Shown piece by piece: positions 1 to 10,056 of a DNA stretch of 52,757 nt (positions within the stretch are counted from its first letter, which is position 1; each line of letters starts with the position of its first letter). This stretch comes from Candidatus Eiseniibacteriota bacterium (lineage in GTDB: Bacteria; Eisenbacteria; RBG-16-71-46; CAIMUX01). The notes beneath the pieces were generated by a model. That model did not search any database, was not told where the DNA came from, and worked only from the letters and a program-made list of their open reading frames with translations. The stretch spans positions 1 through 52,757 of the forward strand of contig JAKQSZ010000014.1 of the NCBI GenBank assembly GCA_029569475.1. The letters are read 5' to 3'. The translations under genes were made by a program, and so were the position numbers.

Positions 1-140
1 AGCACGACATCTGGCGACGTGCTCGCCCTCCCCAATGCTCACATAGCGCACTGGCTATGCTCCGCTTGGTGAGGGCTGTGCGCGCCGCCAGCTGCCGCAC
101 TCTGGCGCGTTTTCGCTCGCGGATTTCTGACGCATTGAGG
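1..140. other. Non-coding left edge, downstream of pntB
   Basis: I see no convincing gene in these bases, which follow the pntB stop. There is a short inverted repeat (CATAGC, six-base spacer, GCTATG) at about 44-61. It has no T-run, so I do not call it a terminator. The segment may hold the end of a feature that lies outside the window. Confidence 0.4.
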
Positions 141-1577
141 CTAGTGCCCGCCGTCTCCGGCGAGGGCCTTCGCCAGTTCTCCCACGACGGCCTTGGCGTC
201 GCCGAAGAGCATCCAGGTTCCGTCCTTGTAATAGAGCTCGTTCTCGATGCCGGCGAATCCGGGGTTCTTGCTTCGCTTGATGGCGAAGACGGAGCGGGCG
301 CGATCCGCCTCGATGATCGGCATGCCGTAGATCGGGCTCTTGGAATCGGCGCGCGCGGCGGGGTTGACGACGTCGTTGGCGCCGATGACGAGGGCGACGT
401 CCATTTGCGGCATCTCCGGGTTGATCTCGTCCATCTCCGCCAGGTCGGTGTAGGGGATGTCCGCCTCGGCCAGAAGCACGTTCATGTGCCCCGGCATCCG
501 GCCGGCCACCGGGTGGATGGCGAACTTCACGGCGATCCCGCGCTTGCGGAGCTGATCGTAGAGCTCGCGCACCTTGTGCTGCGCCTGCGCCACCGCCATG
601 CCGTAGCCGGGGATGATCACGACCTGGCGCGCCAGCTCCAGCACCTGGGCGGCCCCTTCGACGGTCTCTTGCTTGTAGTCGCGCTGCTCGCCGGACTCGG
701 CGGCCTTGCGCACCTGCCCGAAGGCGCCGAAGAGGACGTTGACGAAGGAACGGTTCATCGCCCGGCACATGACGATGGAGAGAATCAGGCCGCTCGAGCC
801 ATCCAGGGCGCCGGCGGTGATCAGCAGCTTGTTGTCCAGGACGAAGCCCATGGCCACCGCGGAGAGGCCGGCGTTGGCGTTGAGGATCGAGATGACGGTG
901 GGCATGTCAGCGCCGCCGATGGGCAGGATCAACAGGACGCCGAAGAGCAGCGAGAGAGCGATCACCCCGGTGAAGGCCGCGCCGCTCCAAGGGGCGGCCG
1001 GCGAAACCAGCAGCGCCAGTCCCAGGCCCGCGGCGACCAGGAGCAGGCCGATATTGACCACGTTCTGGCCCGGATAGGTGACCGGCCGCTGCGGGAGCCA
1101 CTTCACCTCCTGCAGCTTGGCGGCCGCCAGCAGGCTGCCGGTGAAGGTGAGGAAGCCGAGGGTGATCTCCAGCAGGATGACGCCGACCCGGAAGGTGGTC
1201 AGCATCTCCGGCTCCGACTGCATCCAGAGAAAGTACTTGGCCGAGCCGACCAGGCCGGCGGCGAGCCCGCCGAAGGCATGGGAAATCGCGGTGCGCTGCG
1301 GCACCGCGGTCAGCGGCACCCGGGCAAGCGGGACGCCGACGGCCGTTCCGATCAGGATCGGCAGGATGATCCAGAGATGATGGACCACCTCGGGCAGGAT
1401 CCAGGTCGATGCGATGGCGACCATCATGGCGGCGGCGCCCGCCAGGACGGACCGCCGCGCCGTCCTGGGATCGTTCATCCAGTGGAGCGAGAAGACAAAG
1501 AGCGCGGCCGAGGCGAGGTAGGCCAGTTGCACCAGGCCGTGGAGCAGTCCTCCCGGGGCGACGTGCACCCCGCTCAT
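141..1577 (-). CDS. pntB: NAD(P) transhydrogenase subunit beta
   Basis: This 478-residue protein is the membrane and NADP-binding subunit of the proton-translocating transhydrogenase, which moves hydride between NADH and NADP+ using the proton gradient. The first ~270 residues are a series of hydrophobic helices. The last ~180 form the soluble NADP(H)-binding domain, with family signatures such as VIIPGYGMAVAQAQ and the late VIGANDVVNPAAR and KRSKNPGFAGIENELY segments. Length matches the family. The ATG overlaps the pntAB stop as ATGA and has a GGAAGG ribosome site six bases upstream, so the two are translationally coupled. It is the last gene of a minus-strand run rnhB, nucleotidase, pntAB, pntB. 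Identification is by recognised family sequence. Confidence 0.96.
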   Translation of the reverse strand: MSGVHVAPGGLLHGLVQLAYLASAALFVFSLHWMNDPRTARRSVLAGAAAMMVAIASTWILPEVVHHLWIILPILIGTAVGVPLARVPLTAVPQRTAISHAFGGLAAGLVGSAKYFLWMQSEPEMLTTFRVGVILLEITLGFLTFTGSLLAAAKLQEVKWLPQRPVTYPGQNVVNIGLLLVAAGLGLALLVSPAAPWSGAAFTGVIALSLLFGVLLILPIGGADMPTVISILNANAGLSAVAMGFVLDNKLLITAGALDGSSGLILSIVMCRAMNRSFVNVLFGAFGQVRKAAESGEQRDYKQETVEGAAQVLELARQVVIIPGYGMAVAQAQHKVRELYDQLRKRGIAVKFAIHPVAGRMPGHMNVLLAEADIPYTDLAEMDEINPEMPQMDVALVIGANDVVNPAARADSKSPIYGMPIIEADRARSVFAIKRSKNPGFAGIENELYYKDGTWMLFGDAKAVVGELAKALAGDGGH

Positions 1578-1918
1578 GACCGGCCTTCCTTGCCGCTCAT
1601 CCCCTTGCCGGGGGAGGGGCCGCGGGGGCGGTCGGTACGGAACATCTTGAGCATGCGGTCGGTGATGAGAAAGCCGCTGACGATGTTGGTCGTGGAGGCG
1701 GCCAGCGCCACCGCGCCCAGGAGGCGGATCGGCGTGGGGTAGTCCGAACCCGCCACGATGATCGAGCCCACCACGGCGATGGCCGAGATCGCGTTGGTCA
1801 GCGACATCAGCGGCGTGTGCAGCAGGCGGGAGACGCGGCGGATGACGCCAAGACCGATGAACGAGGCCAGAACGAACACGAACAACAGCGACCAGAGATC
1901 AGGTCCGGCAGGCTTCAC
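1574..1918 (-). CDS. pntAB: NAD(P) transhydrogenase subunit alpha, membrane part (PntAB)
   Basis: This 114-residue membrane protein matches the small second part of a split transhydrogenase alpha subunit. It has an N-terminal helix (LLFVFVLASFIGLGVI), then the characteristic HTPLMSLTNAISAI segment and further helices. The start is GTG with AAGGAG six bases upstream. In organisms with a three-part enzyme the NAD(H)-binding subunit PntAA usually comes just before this gene. Here the upstream neighbour is a 5'-nucleotidase-like hydrolase, and I find no pntAA in the window. The enzyme needs that subunit, so it is presumably encoded elsewhere. Confidence 0.93.
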   Translation of the reverse strand: MKPAGPDLWSLLFVFVLASFIGLGVIRRVSRLLHTPLMSLTNAISAIAVVGSIIVAGSDYPTPIRLLGAVALAASTTNIVSGFLITDRMLKMFRTDRPRGPSPGKGMSGKEGRS

Positions 1919-1948
1919 GATCGTCTCCTTTGCGGCTCGATCCCCACG

Positions 1949-3454
1949 TCAATCGACAATCCGGCGCCGGCCGTCGTAGCTCGGGCGGACCTTCTTCTGC
2001 CGGCGCAGGTACTCCTCGATGGTGGAGAGCCGCGACCGCCCGGAGTCCTTGACCTCGATGCCCTTCAGGGCGTATCCCGCGAAGTAGGAGTTGCCCGCGC
2101 CGCGATACTTCTTGTCGTCGCGGAGCGGCTTGCCGTTGACCGTGGCCTCGACCACCTCGTCCCCCTGGACCCGGTAGCGGATCCCCGAGACCGCCGGCTG
2201 ATACTTCGCGAGCACGCGCCGCAGTTCCGCTCCCGAGATGCGGAAGGTGACGACGGTGTTGTTGAACGGGTCCATCGTCACGAGATCGGCGCGCGTGATG
2301 TCTCCCCGCAGGATCGGAGCGCGCACCCCCCCGAGGTTCTCCAGGGCGAGGTCCGTGCGGAAGATCTCGCGGACCGCGTCGGCCACGAGGTTGTATTCGG
2401 CCCGGTCGTCTCCCCACCCGGCGAAGTCCTCCTCGGCCTGGGCGATCACCTCACCGTACTTGCCGGCGATGGGCTCCCAGTACTGCTCGACCACGGCAGC
2501 CACCTCGGGGTGATCGGGCAGAGCCGACGTGATCGGCATCAGGCGGGCGCGATAACGTCCGACCGACCACGTTCCGTCCGCCGGGTCCTGCTGGAACAAC
2601 AGGTCGAGGCGGCCAAGCTCTCCTCCCCACTGATGAGCCTGCACCACGATGGTCCCGTTGACCTCGGTGGCGGAGAGGGCTTCGGAACCCCAGACGAACT
2701 CGCCCGAGGGCAACCGGGAGTGGGAATGCCCGCCCACGATAACGTCGATCTCGGGCAGCGCGCCGGCCAGTTCGAGGTCTGTCTCGAGCCCGGCATGGGA
2801 GATCAGAACCAGGATGTCCGTCTTGTCCCGGAGTTCCTCCACGACCCGGCGCGCGGCCGGCAGCTCGTCCTCGATGTCGACTCCCTCCCGGGCGGCGGGA
2901 TAGCCGCCGGCATCGCGGGTCACGATCCCGAAGAGCCCGATCCGCACCGGACCGATCGCGCGGATGGTCCAGGGGGTCGTGAGCGGCTGGCTGTTCTCCC
3001 GCGTCGACGCATTGGCGCAGAGAACCGCGAAGCGCGACATTCCGACGAGTTTCCGCAGTTGCGCCAGGGTGTTGTTGAACTCGTGGTTGCCCAGCGTGGC
3101 GAAGTCATAGCCGGCGGCGTTCATCGCGGCCACGTCGGCTTCGCCGTGGTACTCGGTGGAAAAGGGTGTTCCATCGCAGTAGTCGCCGCAATCGATCAAC
3201 CACGAAGCGATGCCGCGTCCGTCCAGTTCGGCGCGCTGGCTGCTGACGAGGGAGGCGCGGCGGGCGATGCCGCCGATGTCCCGGCGTTGCGCCAGCCCGG
3301 CGGTCGGGCTGCCCGGTTCCGCGCGTTCGGGGTAGCTGAAGGGCAGCAGGTGCCCGTGCGTGTCGTTGGTGTGAAGGATGGTCAGGGAGACGGGGTCGGC
3401 GCCGCGGGCGGTGGTCGCTCCGGCGAGAAGGAACAAGGTGAGGAAGAGACCCAT
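1949..3454 (-). CDS. Exported 5'-nucleotidase / metallophosphoesterase (UshA-like)
   Basis: This is a two-domain 5'-nucleotidase family hydrolase of about 501 residues. The N-terminal calcineurin-like domain shows the metal ligands in order: HTNDTHGH, the GD in IDCGDYCDG, GNHEFN, SHAG and GGHSHS. The C-terminal substrate domain has NLGGVR and a MDPFNNTVV segment. Such enzymes hydrolyse nucleotides in the periplasm. The chosen ATG gives a clean signal peptide (MGLFLTLFLLAGATTARG). An alternative ATG at 3598 lies 14 bases after the rnhB stop and abuts AGGAAGG, which would add 48 residues including an SGR repeat. I prefer the shorter form because it begins with the signal. The exact substrate is not known. 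Confidence 0.9.
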   Translation of the reverse strand: MGLFLTLFLLAGATTARGADPVSLTILHTNDTHGHLLPFSYPERAEPGSPTAGLAQRRDIGGIARRASLVSSQRAELDGRGIASWLIDCGDYCDGTPFSTEYHGEADVAAMNAAGYDFATLGNHEFNNTLAQLRKLVGMSRFAVLCANASTRENSQPLTTPWTIRAIGPVRIGLFGIVTRDAGGYPAAREGVDIEDELPAARRVVEELRDKTDILVLISHAGLETDLELAGALPEIDVIVGGHSHSRLPSGEFVWGSEALSATEVNGTIVVQAHQWGGELGRLDLLFQQDPADGTWSVGRYRARLMPITSALPDHPEVAAVVEQYWEPIAGKYGEVIAQAEEDFAGWGDDRAEYNLVADAVREIFRTDLALENLGGVRAPILRGDITRADLVTMDPFNNTVVTFRISGAELRRVLAKYQPAVSGIRYRVQGDEVVEATVNGKPLRDDKKYRGAGNSYFAGYALKGIEVKDSGRSRLSTIEEYLRRQKKVRPSYDGRRRIVD

Positions 3455-3477
3455 CGCTCGCGCGGTCGAGGCAGGTC

Positions 3478-3525
3478 CCGACCGCCCTGACCGCCCTGAA
3501 CGTCCCGACCGTCCTGACCGCCGCC
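3478..3525 (-). repeat. 9-bp tandem repeat encoding Ser-Gly-Arg
   Basis: About five degenerate copies of a 9-base unit (CCGCCCTGA-like on the plus strand) lie between rnhB and the signal-peptide start of the nucleotidase. In the nucleotidase frame they read Ser-Gly-Arg four times. They are coded only if translation starts at the upstream ATG at 3598. Confidence 0.75.
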
Positions 3526-3612
3526 AACTTGCGTCCTGGGAGCGGCGCCGTCCGATGAACGGCAACACCGGGGTCTCGAACTTGTACAAGGCTTCCATCC
3601 TTCCTGATCGGG

Positions 3613-4464
3613 TCAGACCGGCGCGGCCGGCAGCCGAGACGGTTGGTCCATGGTGTCGAAGAGCTCCAGTTGGTCGCCCAGGCCGCGAAAGCCGCGGCGA
3701 TGGATCGGCGAGGGGCCAAGGCGGGCAATCGCCTCGCGGTGCGCGCGGGTGGCATAGCCCTTGTGCTCCGCGAAGCCATAGTCCGGGTAGAGGTGATCGT
3801 ATTCGACCATGAGACGGTCCCGGTGCACCTTGGCCAGGATGGAGGCGCAGGCCACGCAGTGGATCTGGGCGTCGCCCTTGATCCGGGCCTCCTGGGGCCA
3901 CGGCAGGCCCGGCACGCGGCGGGCATCCACCAGCACGAAGTCGGGGCAGGGGTCCAACGCCTCCAGGGCGCGGCGCATGGCCAGCAACCCCGCGTGGTAG
4001 ATGTTCCACATCTGGATGTCGTCGAGGTCCGCCACGCCGATGGCGCAGCACAGAGCGCGCCGGCGGATCTCTTCGTCCAACTCGGTCCGCGACCGGGCGG
4101 TCAAGGTCTTGGAATCGCGCGCCCCGCGGATCCGGGTGCCGGGCGCGAAGACCACCGCCCCGGCGACCACCGGTCCGGCCAGCGGTCCCATGCCGGCTTC
4201 ATCCACCCCCGCGATGCGAACGTAGCCCTGCTTCCAATACGTTCGTTCGAGGCGCATCAGGTCGACACGCCCGGGCCGGCGGGGCTTGGAAGGCCCGGCG
4301 GAGGGCACGGCCTCCGGGATCAGACCGCCCGGCTGAGAGCATCCCGCGGACCGGTCTGCCGCCGCGGCCGAGGATCTCTCGACCGGCCTTTCGGGCAGAG
4401 GATGGGATGGCCCGGCGTCGACGGTTGTCTCCGGGGACCTCCCGGATGATGGAGCTTCGATCAT
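3613..4464 (-). CDS. rnhB: Ribonuclease HII
   Basis: RNase HII cuts the RNA strand of RNA/DNA hybrids, including single embedded ribonucleotides. The core starts at about residue 80 with VAGVDEAG-type sequence (here IAGVDEAGMGPLAGPVVAGA, containing the catalytic Asp and Glu). It continues with DSKTL, the ASILAKVHRD segment and YPDYGFAEHKGYAT. The start at 4464 has AGGAGG five bases upstream, which decides it over the ATG at 4482. This leaves a Pro/Ser/Gly-rich extension of about 70 residues before the core, so the protein has 283 residues where the family usually has about 200. An internal ATG at 4257 would give a standard-length enzyme but has no visible ribosome site. It is the first gene of the minus-strand run and divergent from tmk. 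Confidence 0.93.
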   Translation of the reverse strand: MIEAPSSGRSPETTVDAGPSHPLPERPVERSSAAAADRSAGCSQPGGLIPEAVPSAGPSKPRRPGRVDLMRLERTYWKQGYVRIAGVDEAGMGPLAGPVVAGAVVFAPGTRIRGARDSKTLTARSRTELDEEIRRRALCCAIGVADLDDIQMWNIYHAGLLAMRRALEALDPCPDFVLVDARRVPGLPWPQEARIKGDAQIHCVACASILAKVHRDRLMVEYDHLYPDYGFAEHKGYATRAHREAIARLGPSPIHRRGFRGLGDQLELFDTMDQPSRLPAAPV

Positions 4465-4497
4465 CGAGCCCTCCTGGTTCATGACCGGACATTACCC

Positions 4498-4503
4498 TAT
4501 ACT
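4498..4503 (+). promoter_or_regulatory. Possible -10 box for tmk
   Basis: TATACT lies in the 105-base region between the divergent rnhB and tmk genes, about 65 bases before the tmk start. I see no good -35 at the right distance, so this is only a candidate. Confidence 0.3.
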
Positions 4504-4569
4504 CGATGGCAGGTGGTTTGGCCAGGGCCGATTCCTTTGGCTGTCCGCCCGGGAGAACCAGGAGGTTGC

Positions 4570-5226
4570 ATGGAGTCGAGCACGCCCGCCTCACCGCCCA
4601 GGCGATCCGTCCCGGGGCGCTTCATCGCCTTTGAAGGCCTCGATGGTTCGGGCAAGAGCACGCAGCTCAGCTTGCTGGCGCGGCGGCTGGTCGATCGCGG
4701 CGTGCCCGTGCTGCAGACCAAGGAGCCCACCACCGGACCCGTCGGCTCGCTCATCCACCAGATCATGACCGGCCGCATCCGTTCGGACCAGAAGACGATC
4801 GCCGCCCTCTTCGCCGCGGACCGTCTCGATCACCTGCTCAACCCGGTGGACGGCCTGCGGGAACGGATCGAGGCAGGGCAGACCGTGCTCTGCGATCGCT
4901 ACTACTTCTCCTCCTACGCCTACCACAGCGCCCACGTGCCGATGGATTGGGTCATCAAGGCCAACGCCCTCAGCGCGGAGATCCAGCGGCCCGACCTGAC
5001 GGTCTTCGTGGACGTGCCGCCGGAAGTCTGCCTGCGCCGCTTGAGCGAGGGGCGCTGGCACCTTGAGCTCTACGAGAACCTGGAAACCATGCATCGCGTC
5101 CGGCAGCAGTACCTGGAGTCGTTCCGACTGCTTCACGGAGATGAAAAGGTTGTGATCGTGGACGGGCAGCCCGAGGCCGCCCTGGTCGCCGAGTCGGTAT
5201 GGGCGTTCTGCCGGGAGTATTTCTGA
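4570..5226 (+). CDS. tmk: Thymidylate kinase
   Basis: Thymidylate kinase phosphorylates dTMP to dTDP for DNA synthesis. The 218-residue protein has the P-loop FEGLDGSGKST, the CDRYYFSSYAYHS segment that binds the nucleotide, and VFVDVPPEVCLRRL. The expected length is about 200-215. The ATG is preceded by GGAGG at a four-base spacing, which rejects an upstream in-frame GTG at 4513. The stop overlaps the start of the next gene (TGATG), so the two are coupled. The lid region (LSEGRWHLELYENL) is unlike the common Arg-rich form but keeps an acidic cluster. Confidence 0.95.
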   Translation: MESSTPASPPRRSVPGRFIAFEGLDGSGKSTQLSLLARRLVDRGVPVLQTKEPTTGPVGSLIHQIMTGRIRSDQKTIAALFAADRLDHLLNPVDGLRERIEAGQTVLCDRYYFSSYAYHSAHVPMDWVIKANALSAEIQRPDLTVFVDVPPEVCLRRLSEGRWHLELYENLETMHRVRQQYLESFRLLHGDEKVVIVDGQPEAALVAESVWAFCREYF

Positions 5227-6674
5227 TGGGTACCACGAGGATCCTGCCTGCGCTGGCCGCGCTGGCCTTCACGGCCTTCGTCGTCGCTCTGCTGCCGGCG
5301 ACCGGCCTGCATGACAGCCGGCCGGTGCCGCCCCCGGATGTCTGGGAGCGAACCCCGCAACCGGCGCCGCACGAGTGCCGTTTCTGGGCGCTGATCGGAT
5401 CGGGCTATGACCCCACGGTGATCCAGGAACACCTTCGCGCCGGCGCGATCACCAATCTGCGAAGGCTGGCGAGCTGGAATCGGGATGGCTGGGGATTCTC
5501 GAGCTGGCTGGATGACGAGGCGGGCCTGAAGCTCGATGGTCCCCTCATCCGGCGCGGAGGCCCCCCGGCCGATCACGAGCACGATCCCGACTACGACCGC
5601 GCGGTCCAGGAGATCGCCCGGTTGAAACCGAGGGCTGTCATTGGACATGTCCGCGCGGGTAGCTCCGGCCACTGGGGCCTGCCCAACCCGCACCCCTTCG
5701 AGCACGAGGGGCTGACCTTCGCGCACAACGGCACGATCTCCGTCGAAGTGCTCCTGGATCTCCTGACGCAGGGAGATCGTGAGTACTTCCAGCGTCATCC
5801 GACCGAGTACGTGAACGGCTACATCGACTCCGAGCTGTACTTCATGTACCTGCTGCGGGCCCGCCGGGATCATCCCGAGCTGCGCGGGGCCGAGGCGTGG
5901 CGTCGCGCCATCCGGCTGCTGTCGTCGCGGGTCCCGGACAGCCGCCTGAACTTCGTCATGACAGATGGCGACACTCTCTACGCGCTGCGCTGTGCCGGGT
6001 ACGACTTCTACGACGCGGTGAGGTACTTTCCCGCCTCCGCCAAGCCCGATCCCAGGCCACTCCACGCCCCATGGTGGGTGGTGGCCTCGGAGGTGGTGGG
6101 CTCCACGGAGAGCGGCTGGGGCGAGATCCCGGCCCGGACCCTGGCGGTGCTGGCGCCCGGGAGGCCGGCCGAGTTCATTCCGATCGATGAGTCCGGAGGC
6201 GATGGCGCGGAGAACGATCCGCCGCAGGATCCTGAACCGGGTTACGGCGGCAGTGGCGGTGGGGACATCGTAGGCGGCGGCGACGGTGGCAGCGGCGGCG
6301 ACGGCGGCAGCGGCGGCGACGATCAGGGCGATGGCAATGCCGATGGCGATCGCGGCCATGCAGACGGCGGGGAATTCGCCGGCTCCGGCGCCGCAGGGCG
6401 GCCGGCCCTGCGGGCCAGCGTATTCGTGTCCTCCGGTCAGGGCGTGCTGGTGCGCGTGGTCTCCGATGCCGGAACTCCCGTCCAATCGGACGTGTGGGAC
6501 GTGCACGGCCGCCGGCTCCGCTCCCTCGATGCCGCGCACCCGGTCGGCGGCGAGGCGCTCATCTCGTGGGACGAGCGGGACGAACGGGGGATGGCCGTGC
6601 CGAGCGGGGTGTACTTCTGCCGCCTGCGCCAGGGAAGGACTCAGGTCGTAGAGCGTTTTGCCCTGGCGAGATGA
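5226..6674 (+). CDS. Exported class II glutamine amidotransferase-like protein with FlgD-Ig-like C-terminus
   Basis: The 482-residue protein starts at an ATG that overlaps the tmk stop. Residues 5-27 are a hydrophobic signal or anchor. From Cys51 the sequence follows the class II (Ntn-hydrolase) amidotransferase pattern: CRFWALIG at 51-58, DGWGF at 87-91, GHVRAGSSG at 140-148 and FAHNG at 165-169. In known family members the catalytic Cys is residue 2 and becomes the N-terminus. Here it sits about 25 residues past the hydrophobic segment, so activity would need further processing at the HE/C junction. After about residue 320 comes a Gly/Asp-rich linker built from 18-base repeats. The last ~85 residues form a FlgD-Ig-like domain ending in GVYFCRLRQG. 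The substrate is unknown. Non-enzymatic use of the fold is possible. Confidence 0.8.
   Translation: MGTTRILPALAALAFTAFVVALLPATGLHDSRPVPPPDVWERTPQPAPHECRFWALIGSGYDPTVIQEHLRAGAITNLRRLASWNRDGWGFSSWLDDEAGLKLDGPLIRRGGPPADHEHDPDYDRAVQEIARLKPRAVIGHVRAGSSGHWGLPNPHPFEHEGLTFAHNGTISVEVLLDLLTQGDREYFQRHPTEYVNGYIDSELYFMYLLRARRDHPELRGAEAWRRAIRLLSSRVPDSRLNFVMTDGDTLYALRCAGYDFYDAVRYFPASAKPDPRPLHAPWWVVASEVVGSTESGWGEIPARTLAVLAPGRPAEFIPIDESGGDGAENDPPQDPEPGYGGSGGGDIVGGGDGGSGGDGGSGGDDQGDGNADGDRGHADGGEFAGSGAAGRPALRASVFVSSGQGVLVRVVSDAGTPVQSDVWDVHGRRLRSLDAAHPVGGEALISWDERDERGMAVPSGVYFCRLRQGRTQVVERFALAR
6276..6320 (+). repeat. 18-bp tandem repeat coding a Gly/Asp/Ser linker
   Basis: Two and a half copies of an 18-base unit beginning GGCGGCGAC lie in frame in the linker between the amidotransferase-like and FlgD-Ig-like domains. 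Copies differ by a single base. They encode Gly-Gly-Asp-Gly-Gly-Ser. Confidence 0.8.
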
Positions 6675-6752
6675 AGCGCCGGGGCGCCCTTGGCGTCGTT
6701 TCCATCGCCCGGCCGGGAACCCCACTGCCAGGATTCGAACAGGACTCGAACC

Positions 6753-6784
6753 CGGCGGCCGTGCTGTTGTTCCAACGGCCGCCG
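6753..6784. terminator. Perfect 10-bp hairpin between convergent genes
   Basis: CGGCGGCCGT and its exact reverse complement are separated by a 12-base loop. The hairpin lies between the ends of two convergent genes (6674 and 6807), where a bidirectional terminator would be expected. There is no T-run on either side, so intrinsic termination is only likely, not shown. Confidence 0.5.
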
Positions 6785-6806
6785 TCCTGACTCAGGACTT
6801 GCCCGG

Positions 6807-7514
6807 CTATCTCCAGCGGATCAGGAATGTCGCGGGGTCGAGTTCCAGGTGAAGATCCGCGACGTCGGGGTTGTCGTGGTCTTTCACGAGGCGAAGGCGA
6901 ACGTGGTCCGATGCGGGGTCGAGGCGGACGATCACGGCCAGGTGTTGGTCGAAGCGGGCGATCTCGGTGGGGACGCGGCGAGCGTCGAGCGTCTGCCCCT
7001 CGCGATGCAACTCGCCGGAGAGCCAGAACTCGCACTCGTGCCGCTGCGCCAGACGCCGGATCCCCTCCAGGTCCTCATCCGTGGCGGTCTCCCAGTCCGG
7101 GAAACCGTCCAGGATCACGACCCTGGGGTTGAAGTCGGCGTGGGCTCGCATGTACTCGAGGGCCGTCTCCAGTTTGCGCAGCGCGAAGCTGCCGCCGAGG
7201 AAGGAGTGGATGCGGCGGTTCTGCTCGATCGTGCGTAGCGCCGCCGAGCGGTCCACCATCCCGCTGGATTCGGCCAGGTCGCGGAAGACCTCCTCGTAGA
7301 ACTCCCGCACTTCGCCGGCGGTGTCCCGCAGGTTGACGTGCAGGACCTTGCGGCTGCGCAGGCAGTCGTCGGTCGCCACCGCCACGAGGAAACCGTTCTT
7401 GCCATCCCCGGGGCGGCTGAGGACAACGCCGATGTTGCCCGCGCCGAGGCCCCCGTGGATGGACCGCTCAAAAATGCGGAGAGGGTTTCTCTCCGCGATT
7501 TCCCTGCTGTACAT
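6807..7514 (-). CDS. RecA/DnaB-fold ATPase-like protein with variant Walker A
   Basis: The 235-residue protein resembles the core of RecA/DnaB-type ATPases. GLGAGNIGVVLSRPGDGKNG (about residues 22-41) lines up with the Walker A loop of DnaB-like proteins, but the usual Thr/Ser after GK is Asn. A Walker B-like strand follows (PRVVILDGFPDW), then a strand ending in SGELHRE. I do not recognise a specific family. The ATG has AGGAGG five bases upstream. It starts 11 bases after the fusA stop, so it is probably co-transcribed with fusA. A role linked to translation is only suggested by position. With the altered P-loop it may not hydrolyse ATP. Confidence 0.75.
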   Translation of the reverse strand: MYSREIAERNPLRIFERSIHGGLGAGNIGVVLSRPGDGKNGFLVAVATDDCLRSRKVLHVNLRDTAGEVREFYEEVFRDLAESSGMVDRSAALRTIEQNRRIHSFLGGSFALRKLETALEYMRAHADFNPRVVILDGFPDWETATDEDLEGIRRLAQRHECEFWLSGELHREGQTLDARRVPTEIARFDQHLAVIVRLDPASDHVRLRLVKDHDNPDVADLHLELDPATFLIRWR

Positions 7515-7525
7515 TCCGCCCTCCT

Positions 7526-9625
<2,100 letters not shown>

Positions 9626-10056
9626 GAGTCTCCTCCTCTGTCTTGGTGCCGGTTTCCGGTCTGTGCCTGACTGGTCGGATGCGGATGCCGCGCTGACCGG
9701 TTGTCTCATCGTGCGGAAAGCTGCGAAGGGATCAGTTCCCGTTGGGCTGGAAACCGACAATCTCAGCATGCCTGACACATGGATTCGTGAAAAAGTACCA
9801 CGAGCGGCGGGCGGACGTCAAACATGCGTTTGTCATTCGTGCCCGGCCGCCGGCCCGACCTGGCCTTGCGTGCGATATCAGCCCGTGGCAGGTAGTCTGG
9901 TGGGCTGGCCGGACGGGGCTCACGATCATTCCAAGGAGGCCCGTTCGCGGCGCGCGGGATCCGGCCGGCCGGATCCTCAATACCCGTTCCCGAGAGGCAC
10001 GAACCACCGGCGGGCTGACGAGCAGGGCCCCGCCGACTCATGGAGGATGGACACCA
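9626..10056. other. Divergent intergenic region, fusA / dienelactone hydrolase
   Basis: This 431-base region carries a candidate fusA promoter (listed separately) and, at about 9819-9832, a 14-base inverted repeat (CAAAC, ATGC, GTTTG) that touches its -35 box. I see no convincing plus-strand promoter for the hydrolase and no RNA gene. Confidence 0.5.
9792..9821 (-). promoter_or_regulatory. Candidate promoter for fusA
   Basis: On the minus strand TTGACG is followed after 18 bases by TACTTT with an upstream TGG (extended -10 form). The start site would be near 9785, giving a leader of about 160 bases before the TTG start. An inverted repeat overlaps the -35, which could be an operator. Prediction by eye only. 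Confidence 0.4.

Noticed and set aside
3643..4449. Long open frames antisense to rnhB, fusA, recJ and other genes
   Set aside because: High GC content leaves stop-poor antisense frames. These have shadow composition (Arg/Pro/Gly/His-rich), lack ribosome sites and oppose strongly conserved genes.
6725..6760. tRNA-like T-arm words (GGATTCGAAC and GGACTCGAAC)
   Set aside because: No acceptor stem, D-arm or anticodon arm can be built around them on either strand; they are two near-copies beside a hairpin.
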